Source: Pyropia haitanensis (lineage: Eukaryota > Rhodophyta > Bangiophyceae > Bangiales > Bangiaceae). From it: 64,000 bases of DNA. Both the position numbers and the translations under genes were made by a program. The notes under the pieces are model-generated. The model did not search any database, was not told the DNA's origin, and saw only the letters and a program-made list of their open reading frames with translations. This document shows positions 51,721 through 63,528 of the stretch, one piece after another (position 1 is the first letter of the stretch; the number at the start of each line of letters is the position of its first letter). Location of the stretch: assembly GCA_008729055.1 (NCBI GenBank), contig SDUX01000004.1, positions 4,094,172 to 4,158,171 on the forward strand, in the 5' to 3' direction.

Positions 51721-54060
51721 TCGTCACGTTGTCCCCGGGCATGCATCGCGCACCACTTTCGTTAGCGCGGCGGTGGGGCAAAATCGCCTAACGCGCACCC
51801 CCTTTGTTGGACCTTGTTGGGGTCGAGGGGTTACCGGACCGATGGGCGTCCGGTGGGCCCGAGTGCACCGGCGGAACCGCTCTGCCATGTCACAAACGGT
51901 CAGCCGTGACAGCCTTCTGGGCCAATCACAGAGCTCGGATCCGTAGTGCAGCTCCAGGTTGAGGAGTTGAGACTTGCGGTACTCACGGGAAGGGCAATTC
52001 GTCCTCGGAACAATCAATACAGGGCGGCCGCCAGCGCTGGCGCACAACTATTTCCTGGGACCTCTGGGCAACTGCGTTTGTGATGCCCACCGGCCGCCCC
52101 GTTTCTGTGCTCCCCGTCACGTGGCTCCTACATGGCGTCAAGAGCACGTTTTATTGTTTGTTGTATCTGTTGTTGGCGAGCCTCCTCACCGCCCCACCGT
52201 AGCGGCGCCCTTCCCGCTGACGGTGGGGAGGGGGAGAAGCCTGCTCGCCTCTCGCACTTCCCCACATCTCCACCCCCCGCCCACAAGAGCTTTACGTCGT
52301 CGCCACCCTCTTGGCAACCCAACCCCCCCACCCACATCAACGCACCCCCCATCTTGAGCCTCTCTCCCGTCATCGACCCCGCCTTCCATCCTAAATGCTT
52401 CTCTCTCTCTCCGAATCCCCTCACTTCTTGCCTCTGGATGCGTCCACCAACTCCAGGCAGCACAGCTTCACCAGCGCCCCCGTTCATGCCTTGTCTTCTT
52501 GACCGATCCACGCACAAAAGACCCACACGCATGCAAAGAACGAACAAAAAAAGAAATACCAAAACACGCAGCAACACACACGGCCTAAACACACAGTTAG
52601 ACACCATGATGCCACTCATGCAGTACGAGGCACAGATGCACAAACAGATACGCGCGTCCATTCCCTCCAGCTGCTCGGGACCCCGGCGAGTCATCAAGAA
52701 CTCGTGCTGGCGCTTCACATCTCCCATAACCTTGCCCAACGGTTGGACAGACGAGGACCCGAGCACCTACAGCGATGCCGCCGATGATCGATGTCGACTC
52801 GAGCAAGTGGAAGGTCATCGGGAGCCTCGCGGGGAGAGAGGCGAGGGGCGTGCGTGCAGGTGCGCGTCAGCGTGGGGGACCGTGCCAACTCGGTGTGAGA
52901 CGGCAAGCGGCGGTTGGAAGCCAGTCTACGGCACGGCCTGCGACTCAAGCTCCAGGGCGCGCGGCGTCTCGATTCTGAGACGTTGGGATCGGACCTTCTC
53001 GAAGAAGAATTTGGTGATCGACTCCGAAGCCTTGGAAGGCAAGTCTGATCGATGCACTAATTTGTCACGTCTGCGACCTGCCTATTGGTTGATGAGCCCG
53101 AACCTCCCCCCCTCCCCTTACTTGGGGTGCATCCAAGTGTTCCATGAAGAGTGCTGACGCTGCAACGCCTTCCGTAATTTGCTGCCCGCGAGATTGTCAC
53201 TCGGCAACCTCGCGGCACGTCACGCGCGGCCGCGTGATCGTCGAAGTGCGGGGAGCTCCCGAACTCGCCCAGTCACAGGCCCACCACGTGGCGACGAGCC
53301 GTTCGTGAGTGGACATAGTGAGGCACAAGGGGCCCCCCGTACATGCCCCAGGCGGCTCGGGGTGTCCAGAGAGGAGACACCCGAGCTGTAAAGCAGTCGC
53401 GTCTCGCGGATCCAAGTATGACTTGTGGGACACTGTTGACTTGTACAAGCGAGGTGTGTATGTGTGTGGGCTGTGTAGGCCTTGCGTAGCGGATTCGGGC
53501 TATAGTGACAATGGCTGCAGCCGCGGGCCCGCGTGGCCCCCTATCCGCCATGTTCCTCGACGGCATCTCTCTCGCGCACCGCCATGACAGCGCTTGTCGG
53601 TGCTGTCTGTGCCGTCGCCCCCCTCGCTGCCGCTACCCCTGTGCTGCCGCTTCATGAGCGGTGTTGCGCCCGCCACGCTGGCCCGCCGTCGCTTTAGCGG
53701 CCGGCTTGCCCTTCGTACGCAGCGGGCAAGAAAAGGTAGCGTGGGCTAGCGAAGCAACCGGGAAGCTGTGTGGGCACGGCAGCAACCCGCATTGCCAAAT
53801 GGTCGCGGTGGCCGTGACCAGGTCAGAGGTAGCCAAGTCCTATCTCCGCGCCTGAACTTAGGCACTTGGATTAAATTTTAAATGTCTTGGGTAAGTTCTT
53901 TCTTTAACGGTCCAATGAGAGCGTAGGACTGTTGGCCGTCACCCCGCGACACGCCAGTGACACGGGCGCCCTCACGAGTTTTAGTCGCGGGAGGGGTCTC
54001 GTCGCCAGCTCCGGGGTGAGAAACGAGCCCATCGCCAGAGGCAGTCGATGGCCTGCGCGT
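51721..54060. other. Lower-GC block without confirmed genes
   Basis: Distinctly less GC-rich than the rest. A minus-strand stretch at about 52620-52766 reads VMGDVKRQHEFLMTRRGPEQ then LEGMDARICLCICASYCMSG, preceded in another frame by MTFHLLESTSIIGGIAV (52790-52840). This is protein-like but unassigned. A minus-strand GTGAGTACC near 51979-51987 fits a splice donor consensus. Repetitive or noncoding DNA, or an intron-bearing gene, are both possible. Confidence 0.35.
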
Positions 54061-57000
54061 TAGGCCAAACTGGGCCAGTCCGGAAGCCATCGAAGGCCCA
54101 TTCCGATGGGCCGGTAGCCATCGCGCGGCGCGTTGGGCTGCCGATGGGAAACCGGGGGAAACGTGACGATGAGGACGCCCGCCCGCCGCCCGCGCGGCGG
54201 TGCGCGGCGCAACGTGTCAAGGGCGCGACGGCCGGGCGGGCGGGCGGGCGGGCGGGCGCGGCGGGGGGTGGGCGACGCGGAGCACCGGCGGTGTGTCTAC
54301 GTTTGGGACCGTGTCCGTCCGTGGGGCGGCGCCCGCGGCGCGCGTCCGTTTCGCGCCGCCGTCGCTGCCGCCGTCTGCCTCGGCAATCCCCCCCCGTGCC
54401 GCCCTTGCCGGCACGCCGGCGTCTGCCGCGTCGGCAGCGGGCGGTCTGGGCGGGGGGGGGGGTCCGACGGGGCTGGCCTGCGGGGCGCCCGACCCGCCGC
54501 GGCTGCAAGCCAGACCGCCGGCCACACTTGCTGTGGAGGGGGGGAGGTGGGGCAAGGTGGGGGGGGGTGCGCGGCTGTGCATCGAAACGCCAGACGTCAC
54601 CGGCGCCACGATTGTCTGGTCGGCCGTCGCGCCAACACACAGCGAGGGCCGACGCGCGCCACGACACGTTGGCCACGCGTCTGGGGTACAGCCACACGTG
54701 GACACTTTTGTAGGCACGTGACGTGCAAGTCCAATCGTGCTGGCGGCGGCAGCGCGACGCTCTCGCTCGCCGTCTCACCCTCCCCGCGTCGCCTTACCAC
54801 CCGCGCCACGCCTCCTCCGCATCACCGCCGCTGCCCTCCCCCCTCCCCATCCTTTTTTTTTGTCCCACAGCTGCGTCTCGCCACGCCATGGCACCGCCAG
54901 CCCCTGCTCCTCGCATGCGGGGCGGTCCCCCGCCTGGTGCACCCGTCGAGGCCGACCGTTCGCGGCGGTAGGCCGCCGCGTGACCGTCGCCGGTGCGGCC
55001 CCCACCGCGGCCGGCGGCGGCAGCCGCGGTGGCCGGCAGCCAAGACCACCCCCGACGGGCGACGGTGTGTCCCCCCTATCTGTATCCTGACCCCACCACT
55101 AGTCACTCCCACCGTGGCCGTCGTGCCGCCGCGGCGGCGTCGGCCGCGGGACGGGCGGCGGCCGCTGCGCCACGCAACGGACACCGTCTGGCGGTCGGCG
55201 GGGGTGGCGGCTACGCGTGCGCGGGTGGCGGTGGGGAGGGCAGCTGCCGCGGCTGGCGTTTGCGGCGTCAGCGGCGGCGGCGACGGCGGTGGCGGCGGCG
55301 ACGGCGGTGGCGGCGGCGACGGCGGCGGCGGCGGCGGCGACGGCGGTGGCGGCGACGGCGGCGGCGGCGGCGGCTGCCGCAGCTGCTGTTGGGGGCAGGG
55401 GGCGGGGGGGGGGGGCTGCTCCCCGCCGCCGCCGCGGGCGCCGGCACGTGTCGCCGAGGGGGGGCCGTGCGGCACGCTCCGCCACACTTGGCCGGGCGGT
55501 CGACGCGGCGGGGCGGGTGGGGGGAGCGCCGCCCGTGCGCGGTGGTGTCGACGGCGGGGGAGGCGAGGCAGGGGGGGGGATGGGCGGCTCCCAGAGAGGG
55601 AGGGGTCTTTGGGAACGAACAGCCCGCTGCGTCCCGTCAGCAGACTGTTCTTTCTGGACCGGCCGCCGGCCAACGAAGCCCGACCAAGACGGCACGGAGG
55701 AGGGACAAAGTGCAGGGGACTAGCCGGCCGCTCTGGCCTCGCCACGCCACACACAGGGCACGTGCCAAGGTGTTCACGCACGCGCCCCACGCGCGGTGGC
55801 CGTGGCCTCCGCGCGGGTAGCACCTTCCCGTCGTCCCCCCCCCTCACTCCCCCCCCCGCACCAAACGGCACCTCGGCCACCACTGCCGGCCCGCCGCCGC
55901 CACTGCGGCGGCAGGCAATGGCAATCCAGCACGCCACCCCCGCCTCCTCTCCCCCCCCTCTTCCCCCCCCCTGTCTCCCTCCGATTTTCACTGTTGCCCT
56001 CACCCCTTCAAAGCCAAGCCCGTGAGCACCCCCCGCCCCCCCCCCCCCATCCCGCCCCCCCGCCCTGCGCTCTCACCTGGCCGGCTTCCCGCCGCAGTCA
56101 GGCGCCAGCCCGACCACACCAATGTCCGCCCCAACTCCAACGCGTCAGCCTGACCCGGCTGACGCGCCGCCTCGTCGTCCCGGCCGGCGGAAGGACAGCG
56201 GAAGAAACGCCACCCCCCCCCCCCCCACAACGCAACGGCCATGCCGCGGCGCAGTGGGCGCCAAACCCTCCCCGCTCCCTTCCCACGCCCGCGTCCCCGC
56301 CAAGGGCAAAGGCGGGCTGGCGACCAGCCGCCCCCTCCCCCGCGGTCGTCGCCTCCCCGGCACTCGGCGGTACGGTAGAGTACCCTCCGCTGGCTGCCGC
56401 CACTCCCCCGCCCCGCCCCCCCCAGGAGGCACCCCCCACCGCGGTGCCGTGGCGCCAGTCCGCCGCGGCCGCCCCCGTACGGGCAAGGGCGGAGTCTAGC
56501 GCCACGTGCCCGCGTGACCCGTGTCTGCCGCCACCGCGACCAGCTCGCCCGGCCACGGGTGGCTGCCGGCAACGCACCCGCCGTGGCAGCCGCCGGCTGC
56601 GAGGTGCCAGTCGTCTCGCCGCCGCCCGGACTGGCGTCGAGCAGCAAAGGGAAGACGGCAACCCCCCGCCGGCAGCGTCGTCCCCACCGCCGGCGGCATT
56701 CCCCGGATTGCCAAGACCCCCCCGCCGGTGACGTCCCCACCGCCCGACCACCTCCACAACAAGGCCGCTTCAGCCCCATCAAAAGCTGGCTGCGGCAGCG
56801 CCCTGGCGGGCACGGCACCCCCCCGGCTGCCCTGTCCCCGCGGAGCGACGTCGACAGGCTCCGAGGAACACCCCCTCAGCTGTCCCCCCAAGTCTGTCGC
56901 CGTCGCTACCATCTCCGGCCGCCGCCACTGCTATTCGCCGCCCGCACCAACTCTCCACAAGCAGCCCCCGCCCCACAAAACAACCGAGGTGGCGACAGCG

Positions 57001-57490
57001 TCGCGGCGAGCCATCCCCCAGACGGCCGCTCGCGCATGACTGCTGCCACCATCGCCGCCACCAGCAAGCCCGCCGTTGCCCTCCCCGCTGCCAGCATAAG
57101 CACAACCATCGCAGCTGCTGCCGCGGCCACCGCCGCCGTCTCCACCCTACATCCACCACTGCCCTCATCCCCGCCACAGGCTTGCGGCCGCCGCCGCCGC
57201 TGCCTCGCCCGCGGTCGCCTCCTTGACCGTACCAAAGAAAGACCAACACTCCGCCGCCATATGAAAGACCTGCCGCCAAAAGCAGCAAGGCAACGCCATC
57301 GGCGCAAACGCAGCACTCTACAAGCGCGCACACGAGCGTAGCGGCGCGCAACAGGCGCCTGAGACGCGCGCAACACATAAAAAAGCTCTGACGACAAAAC
57401 GACGCCTGCATCGGGCTACGACGGCTGCCAACAAGAAAAACGCGCAGCCCGTGCACACAGAGTAGCCGGCCTGGCAGCGGACAAACGGCG
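54061..57490. other. GC-rich region with simple repeats, no confirmed gene
   Basis: Includes (GCGG)n near 54230-54265 and GGCGGCGACGGCGGT-type repeats at 55265-55375. From 56500 to 57340 Pro/Ala/Arg frames are open on both strands. No domain was recognised on either strand. Confidence 0.35.
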
Positions 57491-57496
57491 CAAAAC

Positions 57497-58850
57497 GTGA
57501 GCAAGCGCCGCCCCCCGCGAGGAAGACGACGCCGCCGGCAGGGGGGAGCTGCCGGCGGCGGGGGGGCGGCGCCAAAAGTAGGCAGGCGCCGCCCCCCGCG
57601 AGGAAGACGACGCCGCCGGCAGGGGGGAGCTGCCGGCGGCGGGGGGGCGGCGCCAAAAGTAGGCAGGCGCCGCCCCCCGCGAGGAAGACGACGCCGCCGG
57701 CAGGGGGGAGCTGCCGGCGGCGGGGGGGCGGCGCCAAAAGTAGACGCGCGCCGCCCCCCGCGAGGAAGACGACGCCGCCGGCAGGGGGGAGCTGCCGGCG
57801 GCGGGGGGGCGGCGCCAAAAGTAGGCAGGCGCCGCCCCCCGCGAGGAAGACGACGCCGCCGGCAGGGGGGAGCTGCCGGCGGCGGGGGGGCGGCGCCAAA
57901 AGTAGGCAGGCGCCGCCCCCCGCGAGGAAGACGACGCCGCCGGCAGGGGGGAGCTGCCGGCGGCGGGGGGGCGGCGCCAAAAGTAGCGGCGCCGCCCCCG
58001 CGAGGAAGACGACGCCGCCGGCAGGGGGGAGCTGCCGGCGGCGGGGGGGCGGCGCCAAAAGTAGACGCGCGCCGCCCCCCGCGAGGAAGACGACGCCGCC
58101 GGCAGGGGGGAGCTGCCGGCGGCGGGGGGGCGGCGCCAAAAGTAGACGCGCGCCGCCCCCCGCGAGGAAGACGACGCCGCCGGCAGGGGGGAGCTGCCGG
58201 CGGCGGGGGGGCGGCGCCAAAAGTAGACGCGCGCCGCCCCCCGCGAGGAAGACGACGCCGCCGGCAGGGGGGAGCTGCCGGCGGCGGGGGGGCGGCGCCA
58301 AAAGTAGGCAGGCGCCGCCCCCCGCGAGGAAGACGACGCCGCCGGCAGGGGGGAGCTGCCGGCGGCGGGGGGGCGGCGCCAAAAGTAGGCAGCGCCGCCC
58401 CCCGCGAGGAAGACGACGCCGCCGGCAGGGGGGAGCTGCCGGCGGCGGGGGGGCGGCGCCAAAAGTAGGCAGGCGCCGCCCCCCGCGAGGAAGACGACGC
58501 CGCCGGCAGGGGGGAGCTGCCGGCGGCGGGGGGGCGGCGCCAAAAGTAGCAGGCGCCGCCCCCCGCGAGGAAGACGACGCCGCCGGCAGGGGGGAGCTGC
58601 CGGCGGCGGGGGGGCCGGCGCCAAAAGTACGCCGGCCGCCGCCCCCGCGAGGAGAGGACGACGCCGCCAGGCAGGGGGGAGCTGCGGCGGCGGGGGGGGC
58701 GGGCGGCGCCGCCAAAAGTAGCGCCGCGCGGGGCCGCCGGCCCCCCGCGAGGGAAGGCGAAAGACGCCCGCCGGCAGGGGGAGGGGGGAGCTGCCGGCGG
58801 CGGGGGGGCGGCGCCGCCATCAGGTAGGCGCCGCCGTCAACACCGACGAC
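57497..58850. repeat. 81-bp tandem satellite, about 14 units, each a nested palindrome
   Basis: The spacer AAAAGTAG recurs at 57574, 57655, 57736, 57817, 57898, 57979, 58057, 58138, 58219, 58300, 58381, 58461 and 58542, with AAAAGTAC at 58623 and a further degenerate copy near 58714. Spacing is 81 bp except for one 78-bp and one 80-bp unit. Copies are nearly identical until about 58620 and then decay with small insertions. Within each unit GGCGCCGCCCCCC pairs with GGGGGGCGGCGCC, and inside that CGCCGCCGGCAG pairs with CTGCCGGCGGCG around a GGGGGAG loop. Since 81 = 27 codons, several frames on both strands stay open; the minus strand reads a 27-residue repeat containing QLPPAGGVVFLAGGGA. Such openness follows from the periodicity and is not proof of coding. 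Confidence 0.95.
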
Positions 58851-59220
58851 TTGCGGCGGGTCGGGAGCGAGGGGGAGCGGCGCTGCCAGCCGGCAGGTGC
58901 CACCGCCTACAGCGACAACTTGCCGTCGTGGGAAGGGTGGGCGGCGTCGCCGGCCGTCACGCGCCGCCACCAAGAGCGGCATCTCGCCGCCGTCGGCGTG
59001 GGGGGGAGCGCCGCCAGCCGGCTTGCGCCTCCACCTCCAGCGACATCTTGCCGCCGTAGGGAGCGGGGGGGGGCGGCGCCGCCAGCCGGCAGGCGCCACT
59101 GCTAACAGCGACACCTTGCCGCCGGCGGGAGGGAGGGGGCGGCGCCGCCGCCAACAGCGACATCTCGCCGCCGCCGGTGGGGAGCGGCGGCACGGGGAGT
59201 GTTGACGACAGGAAGAGCTC
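58851..59220. repeat. Diverged repeats adjoining the 81-bp array
   Basis: Four to five irregular copies of GCCAGCCGG(C)-x-CAGCGACA(A/T)CTTGCCGCCG-like sequence, separated by 60-110 bp. They may be an older, diverged edge of the satellite or a separate family. On the minus strand they read as R-R-x-P-x-A-x-x-GG-like repeats. Confidence 0.5.
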
Positions 59221-59399
59221 GACGAAGGGTGGAGAAGCGGCAGCGACGAAAAGAGAGAACAGTACCAGACCAATCACAGTCACAGAAGAAAAGCGCCCAG
59301 GAAGACAAACGAAAATTGTCAGTCGCACGGTCAAGGCGCAAATTCGCTCCACCGCACTTTCGCGCATCAGGTAGATGAGCGACCCGCCCTCCCTCTCAC

Positions 59400-60700
59400 C
59401 CGGCCGTCAAACTGCGTAATAGCAGCGTGCGCTGGCGCCGCGCGAAGGGCAGTGGTGGGTGGGGTGGGCCCACAGGCGCCCTCCCCCCCCCCGCCGCCTC
59501 CCGCGCGTGCGCCAGGAACAGGAGCCGCGCGGCACGCACGCGGCGCCATCGCCGTCCACCGACCACCGGCCACCCCGCACCCCCTCCCCATGCCGCTGCG
59601 TAACAGCAGCGGGAGTGGCGCCGCGTGCGGGGAGGGAAAGGCGCGCGGGAGCGCGCCCCCCCCCCCCCCCTCCGGCACGCGGGCGCGATACAAGGGCAGC
59701 GCTCAAACGCCACTGCCGTCCGCATCCGCCGAACCCCCCCCCCCGAGTACGGAAAGGGAGGAACAGCAACAGGAAAGCCCATGCTCCCAACAAAAGGGAG
59801 TCACCTGTTGCGGAGCGGGAAGGGGACGTGAAGACCGGTAGTCGGCGGAGGTCGGGCGAGAGAGAGAAACGAAAAGCACACCCAACAAGACGACAGAGAC
59901 ACAAACGACAAGCGCAACCAGTACCGCGACGCGCATGGTGCCGTCCCCATCCACCGACGGCCAATCCCCCCGCCCCCTGCCCATCACACTGCGTAATAGC
60001 AGTGGGCCGTGGCGCCGCGCGTCAGCGGGGAGGAGCGCAGAAGCGATCCCCCCCCCGCATGGCGCGGGCGCGATGCAGGGGCGGCGCCACAACGATCCAC
60101 ACGCGCCAAAAACCCCCCCTCTACCACACGGGAAGAAGAGAAAGGCCACAGGAATAACTCCGCCACCAGCGACGGAAGCTACCTGTTGTGGATCAGGCCG
60201 GGGCGAGGCAGACAGGCCGCCGGGGAAAGGCCACACACACACACGCACGCAGGCAATGGAGCACGATGGCGCGATCAAACAAACAGGCGCCGCCGTGGCA
60301 GCGCCCCGCCGTCGTCGTCCGTTCACGACCCGCCCTTTCGCACATCCGCCCCGCCCCACTGCGTATTTCAGCAGCGGGCAGTGGCGTCGCGCGAGGGAAG
60401 GAGTGCCATCGCAGCACACCCCCTCCCCAGCGCGGGCGCGATAAAGCAGGAGGCGCTCTAACGCCACCTCTGTCCGCGCATGCTGTCCCCGCTCCCCCAC
60501 AGACAGGAAGAGGGAGACAGCAACAGGGATATCCATGCCCTCAAAACAAAAAGGACCGCCTGGCGCGGACCGGCAGGGAGATGAACGAGGCTGCAAGTCA
60601 ACGGACGGCAGACGCGCGGAAAACAGAATCACACAAAAAAGCGGGCGGACACACACCAATAAAGGAGGGAGGGAAACAGCACAAAACCTACCGTGAAAAA
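59400..60700. repeat. Diverged tandem array with ~370-390-bp period
   Basis: The landmark CTGCGTAATAGCAG-like sequence starts at 59412, 59596, 59989 and 60359. After it, similar blocks follow in the same order: a GGCGCCGCGCG-like element, CGCGGGCGCGATA(A/C)A, an AACGCCAC-like piece, a purine-rich GGAA(G/A)AGG stretch with CAACAGG, and near the unit end CACCTGTTG or a variant. Divergence is high and spacing varies (184, 393, 370). On the minus strand related peptides recur (GFPVAVPPFPY and DIPVAVSLFLS). Gene-family or satellite origin cannot be decided. Confidence 0.6.
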
Positions 60701-63358
60701 GACGCTGTCGTGGGAAGTGCGGCGCTCGGCCGGGGGCACCGCCGGTTGACTGCACTCCTCCACGGCCGCCGGATCGTGGTCGCCGGGTCGGAGCGGGGTC
60801 AACGTGATGGCGGCGGCAGCGGCAGCGGCGGCAGCGTCGCGGTCGAGCCCCGCCAGCCGCCGTCCCACGCCCGTCCCCGCCCGCCGCCGCTCTCGGCGCC
60901 CGTCGCACCAACAGCAGAGTTGGCATGCGGGGCGACGGGTGGTGCAGCGATCTGGGCGGCAGCCGGATCGGGGTGGACGTGGAGGTGGAAAGCGGGTGGC
61001 GACAGCGGCAGCAGAGGTGGAAGCGTGGGGGCGTGCGGTGGGCGTGACGGGAAGCCCCTCCACCCGTCGCCGCGTCGATCCTTGGCGCGCCAAGACACCG
61101 CCGGCGCCACCGACCGCCGCGACGGCGCGAGCGGCAGCGGCCCGGGACGCGCCAATGTTGCCGTCGCCGTTGGCGGCCACCACCGCCGCGTGGGCGGGGA
61201 CGCGCGCCCCACCAACTCGGCGGTGGCCACCGTAACGGCGCCTGCGGCCGCAACGGCTGCGGCGGCGGCAACGGCAGCGAGCAGCGGGCAGCGACGGCGG
61301 CACGCCGTCACGAACGGTCGTTAGCGGTAGGCAGCTCCCGCCGCGGCATACTCGCGCGTGACACCCACCGCCGCGGTGCAAGAGGCGAAACCGGAGGGCG
61401 GGGCGGGGCGGGGGCGGAAACCGAGGGGCGAGGGGCGGGAAGCGGGGGGCGGAGGGCGGGAAACGGGGGATCGAGGCCAGAGGCGGGGGTGGCGGGACGC
61501 TGGGGGGAGGAGCTCGAACGGGCGGGGCGGGCGCCGCGCGCGCAAGCGGGGTGAGCGCGCAGGGGCGAGCGGGGGGGGGGGGGGGAACGGTTTGACGCGA
61601 GTCGTCCGCGCGGCTCGTGCCGCAGGCGCGTGCGGGGGGAGTGCGGCGGCCGACGCGGACATCACGGGAGGGCGGTGGGTGGCGCGAGTGACGGCAAGCG
61701 CGCGGGGAAGCGGGGTTCGTAGGGCACCGTGCAGCGCGGCGGATGCGGGGCGGGACGCCGGTGCGCGGCGGGACGGGGCGGGGTGCGTGGGGACGCGGGG
61801 TGCGGCGGCGCGGGAAGCGGCGGCGGCGGGGTGCGGCGGGACGGGGCGGTGCTGGGGGTGGCGGCCCGCGCGGGAGCGTCCCGCGTTAACCGCCGCAGAA
61901 GCTAGCTGCAGCAGGCCGACGAAATGTTGCTGCGGTGCTGGCGTGAGGGCGTGTGCCGCAGCCCGTTTGTGGGGGGGGGGGGGTGCTACGCCGGCGCGAG
62001 CGCCACGGCGGGTCGGGTGGCGGCCGCCGGCTGACGCGGGAGCAGGTGGGGGGGGGGGGTGCCTCGCTAGGTAGCGTGCGGTGGGTGGCGCGGCCGGTGC
62101 TGCTTGCGGTGGGTGGTGGGGTGCTTGTCGGGTGATTTCAAAAAGGGCCGGTGGGACGGCACGGGGGCGGGGGGTGAGCGCGACTGCGTCCGCTGCGGCA
62201 TCGGTCCGTCTGGGCCGTCCGCCCGGGGCGCGAGCGCCCCCCTCCCCCCCCTCTGCGCGCATCGGCGGCCGTGCGGCGGCCGCCGTCGCCGCCGCCGGGC
62301 CGCCTGCAACCTCCAGCGGCTCTTTCCTGGCCGTGAGCGCCTCGCTGCCGGCCCAGCGGGCGTCGCACACGTCGTTCTTCCCCCCCCCTGTTCTGTGAAA
62401 GAAAAACAAACCAAAAACGCCGCGCCAACTTTGTCTCGACACACACACGCCGCCGAGGGTCTGCCGCCCATTGATATTGCGTCTTGGCGCCGCACGTCAC
62501 GACCGGGAACGGCGCGTGGGGGCGGCGGCCGGTGGGTAGCGAGTCGGGACGCGGACTGTCAGGGCTGTAGCACACGCGTGGGCGCGTCCCCAGTTGGGAC
62601 GCCGGCGGTTTAATTTTTTTTTGGCTCTTTGAATGGGCGCCACTGCTCTCGCACACGAGGCGGTCTGACAGCTTGCTCTCGTGACAGGGGAACACGGCGA
62701 AAAGAGGGGAGAGGGGACGGTTCGGCGGGCCGCGACGGCAGCGGCGGCGGTGACGCGGCGGGTTTTGGTGGCGGCCGCCGCCGCGGCGGCCGCGGCGGAC
62801 CAGGCCGCCTCCGTGCTGGCCGCCGCGGTGGCGGGCAACCGCGTCGCGGCGGGGCAGTCACGCCCGGCGCTCCCGGCGCGGCGCCGGGGGGGGGGGGGCG
62901 ACGGCCGCGGTGGCCGCGGTGGCGGCGGCGACGCCGCCAGCCCTGCGCCCGTCGCGCCCGCCACAGCCACCACCACCGCCACCATCGCCGCCGTCGGCAG
63001 GGGCAGGCAGATCGATGGCGGCCGCGACGTCGCCCGCTCCCCCCCCCTCTCCTCTCGAGCACGTCACCCCGTGGCTTGTGCCCGCTGGCAGCGTCCAACG
63101 CCGCTGCCGCCGCCGCCGCCACAGCCGCCGCAGTGCACGCCGCCGGCTACACGGCGAGCACCCTCACACCGCCCGCGCTACCGGCGGCGTCACCACCGCC
63201 GGCGCTGCCCTCCTCCCCCCCAGAGGGCAGGTGCGTTCCCCTTCCCCTCCACCCGCCGCTGCCGCCATGCCGATGGCCGCTGCCGTCCCCACCACCACCA
63301 CTAGCAAAGGCCGCCTCACCCACCCTTTCTCCCCCACTCCCACACCAAACTTGACTGT
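60701..63358. other. GC-rich region without supported gene
   Basis: Both strands hold Ala/Arg/Pro-rich open frames with no persistent protein character. A T run lies near 62613-62622 and a G run near 61570-61584. A minus-strand frame at 60799-61311 begins MTACRRRCPLLAAVAAAAAV, which could be a signal anchor, but nothing after it is recognisable. Confidence 0.3.
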
Positions 63359-63528
63359 TTACAACATCCCGCCCGCGACGGTCACGCCCGCCACGCGGTG
63401 ACCGTCGAGGGACACAAAGACTGACGTCAGCGCGTCGGCGGCGGCCGCGGCGGCGACCGCCGGGCGCTGAGTCAGCCGCAAGATCGCCGTCGCGGACTGC
63501 AACATCCCCGCAGCGGTGGTAGCCATGG
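63359..63528 (-). CDS. Possible short or first-exon protein
   Basis: From an ATG near 63526-63528 the minus strand reads MATTAAGMLQSATAILRLTQ then RPAVAAAAAADALTSVFVSL and DGHRVAGVTVAGGML before a stop near 63359. It looks like a mitochondrial presequence-like helix followed by a strand-turn-strand, and could be a first exon (GTAAAC follows the last Met-Leu codons). No family was recognised and no continuation is evident. Confidence 0.22.

Noticed and set aside
57497..58850. CRISPR-like regular repeat spacing
   Set aside because: The spacers are a constant 8-10 bases and not unique; units are contiguous satellite copies in a eukaryotic genome.
57318..59273. A 651-codon minus-strand protein through the satellite
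   Set aside because: Open frames follow from the 81-bp (3n) period and GC content; the same region is open in several frames, so coding is unproven.
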